Assembly (NCBI RefSeq): GCF_036786105.1
Contig: NZ_DAIQRQ010000009.1
Coordinates: forward strand, 1-64,000
From: Ohtaekwangia sp036786105
GTDB lineage: Bacteria; Bacteroidota; Bacteroidia; Cytophagales; Cyclobacteriaceae
Direction of reading: 5' to 3'
Length of the DNA: 64,000 bases
A model generated the notes under the pieces. That model was not told where the DNA came from, did no database searches, and saw only the letters and a list, made by a program, of their open reading frames with translations. Position 1 is the stretch's first letter. Every line of letters starts with the position of its first letter. A program made the translations under genes and the position numbers. Shown here in pieces: positions 63,268 to 64,000 of the stretch.

Positions 63268-63647
63268 GTCAATCATCCGCCATCGAAAGCCTGTACCAGG
63301 AAGAGCTCTATGCGCTGCCTTCCCGTATGTTAATCATCTTATCGAAACCGTGGGAAGAACATTCGGAGGATGAGCGCACGGTGCTCAGCAAAATGATCAC
63401 GGCTGTGAGATTGAGCATGGCTTCGGTGCAAATCATCATCCGAAAAGATTTCTCCATAGAGGATCTTGCTCCCTTAGCTCCAGGCAAAGTGCTGGCACTG
63501 GGTTCACAATTAAAATCATCGCCCAAAACATACGAGCATATCTCGCTCAACGGCATATCGGTTATTGCTGCAGATGCCATCAGCAACCTGGATGACCTGA
63601 AGAAAAAAAATCTCTGGATCGCCCTCAAGCAGATGTTTGGGCTCTGA
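63264..63647 (+). CDS. Conserved hypothetical protein, possibly distant DNA polymerase III psi-like
   Basis: 127 aa, starting at GTG 63264 in a 4-bp stop/start overlap with the thioesterase. Soluble. The layout VLALGSQLKSSPKTYEHISLNGISVIAADAISNLDDLKKKNLWIALKQMFG resembles the end of HolD (psi) proteins, where a Leu-rich beta-alpha unit is followed by a helix ending in LWxxL. This is a pattern impression only; function is not established. The 4-bp overlap shows it is coupled to the thioesterase. Confidence 0.7.
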   Translation: MSQSSAIESLYQEELYALPSRMLIILSKPWEEHSEDERTVLSKMITAVRLSMASVQIIIRKDFSIEDLAPLAPGKVLALGSQLKSSPKTYEHISLNGISVIAADAISNLDDLKKKNLWIALKQMFGL

Positions 63648-63682
63648 TACAACTTCCTGCTTTTCAAGCCTGTTCATAAAGC

Positions 63683-63694
63683 GCTAACGTTAGC
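63683..63694. promoter_or_regulatory. Perfect 12-bp palindrome upstream of the pyrophosphatase promoter
   Basis: GCTAACGTTAGC, 28 bp before the -7 box; either an operator at the -33 region or a minimal GTTA-word element. Confidence 0.45.
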
Positions 63695-63722
63695 AATCGT
63701 TTGGCAGTTTGCCTTCTATTTC

Positions 63723-63730
63723 TATCTTTG
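63723..63730 (+). promoter_or_regulatory. -7 promoter element upstream of hppA (TATCTTTG)
   Basis: Exact TAnnTTTG, 76 bp before the hppA ATG. Confidence 0.75.
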
Positions 63731-63746
63731 CCATTCTTGTAAAAAG

Positions 63747-63773
63747 CCATCCTGCGAAAAGAGGATGGTTTTT
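63747..63773 (+). terminator. Terminator-like hairpin in the hppA leader
   Basis: CCATCCT (63747-63753)/AGGATGG (63762-63768), 8-nt loop, then TTTTT. It lies between the -7 box and the hppA start, about 10-15 nt after the expected transcription start; flanking A-run makes it bidirectional. Confidence 0.75.
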
Positions 63774-63806
63774 ATGTGTAAAACCAGATAGATAATTTTT
63801 AAACGA

Positions 63807-64000
63807 ATGAACAGTACTTTACTTATCATCCCTGCCCTGGGAGTCATCGGTCTGATCGCGATGGCAATTAAGTCAGCCTGGGTAAACAAGCAGGATGCCG
63901 GCGATGCAAAGATGCAGGAGCTGGCAGGCTATATCGCCAATGGCGCTATGGCGTTTCTTAAAGCAGAATGGAGAGTTCTCGCCTATTTTGCTGTAATAGC
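63807..64000 (+). CDS. hppA: Membrane-bound pyrophosphatase (proton/sodium-pumping), 5' part
   Basis: First 64 codons, cut by the window edge. After a first membrane span (LLIIPALGVIGLIAMAIKSAW) comes MQELAGYIANGAMAFLKAEWRVLAYF, a conserved N-terminal block of membrane-integral H+/Na+-translocating pyrophosphatases. The enzyme couples pyrophosphate hydrolysis to ion export. Ion specificity cannot be read from this part. Confidence 0.9.
   Translation, partial: MNSTLLIIPALGVIGLIAMAIKSAWVNKQDAGDAKMQELAGYIANGAMAFLKAEWRVLAYFAVI

Noticed and set aside
1..64000. Insertion sequences, prophage, integrative element, riboswitch of a known class
   Set aside because: No transposase, integrase, phage genes, terminal repeats or recognisable riboswitch aptamer was seen; the only tRNA (Gln) has no attached element.

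Overview
The window is 64 kb of chromosome from a member of the Bacteroidota, most likely a Cytophagales bacterium. The evidence is the set of Bacteroidota-type families (a CHU_C/gliding-motility C-terminal domain protein, an IPExxxVDY-type protein, DUF2807, DUF4136, GH20 with a DUF5009-type acyltransferase, an enlarged Lgt), the lack of Shine-Dalgarno sequences, and repeated use of the Bacteroidota -7 element TAnnTTTG a short way before start codons. Base composition looks even. I see no prophage, insertion sequence, CRISPR array or integron. One 100-N scaffold gap (12261-12360) cuts an RND pump gene and is flanked by an identical 55-bp overlap, so it is an assembly artefact.

Layout. 0-11.5 kb: exported SAM-hydrolase-like protein, DUF2807 protein, GH20 hexosaminidase with a DUF5009-type membrane acyltransferase, an RRM protein with a Gly-rich tail, DoxX, an FGGY kinase followed by a shortened 6-phosphogluconate-dehydrogenase-like protein, and a membrane metallophosphoesterase. 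11.6-18.6 kb: tetR-tolC-MFP-RND efflux operon with a clear palindromic operator. 18.7-20.5 kb: ECF sigma factor with a small membrane protein, and a divergent alpha/beta hydrolase. 20.6-30.3 kb: purL, DUF4136 lipoprotein, tRNA-Gln, prs, rplY, pth, thiamine-binding protein, metG. 30.4-33.7 kb: a TPR sensor histidine kinase divergent from two tiny exported peptides, then about 760 bp without a convincing gene. 33.7-45.4 kb: bioB-sppA, folK, fabD, a large CHU_C surface protein with a DCC protein, small genes, and a glycerol-3-phosphate acyltransferase-gpsA phospholipid pair. 45.6-50.1 kb: pyk operon opposite acpP-fabF-rnc. 50.3-57.5 kb: nadE, lgt, a BamA/TamA-like barrel, 3-hydroxyacyl-CoA dehydrogenase, pcm, gtrA. 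57.4-62.6 kb: thrA-thrB-thrC preceded by a Thr/Ile-rich leader peptide and a terminator/antiterminator pair. 62.7-64 kb: a hotdog thioesterase, a hypothetical protein and the start of a membrane pyrophosphatase gene.

Most genes are housekeeping genes. The less ordinary content lies between them: several families of short-word, degenerate, often self-complementary repeats recur in intergenic regions, frequently just after stop codons or between convergent genes. Other points are the threonine-operon attenuator, the histidine kinase with two micro-peptides, the degenerate 6PGDH remnant and the TetR operator.
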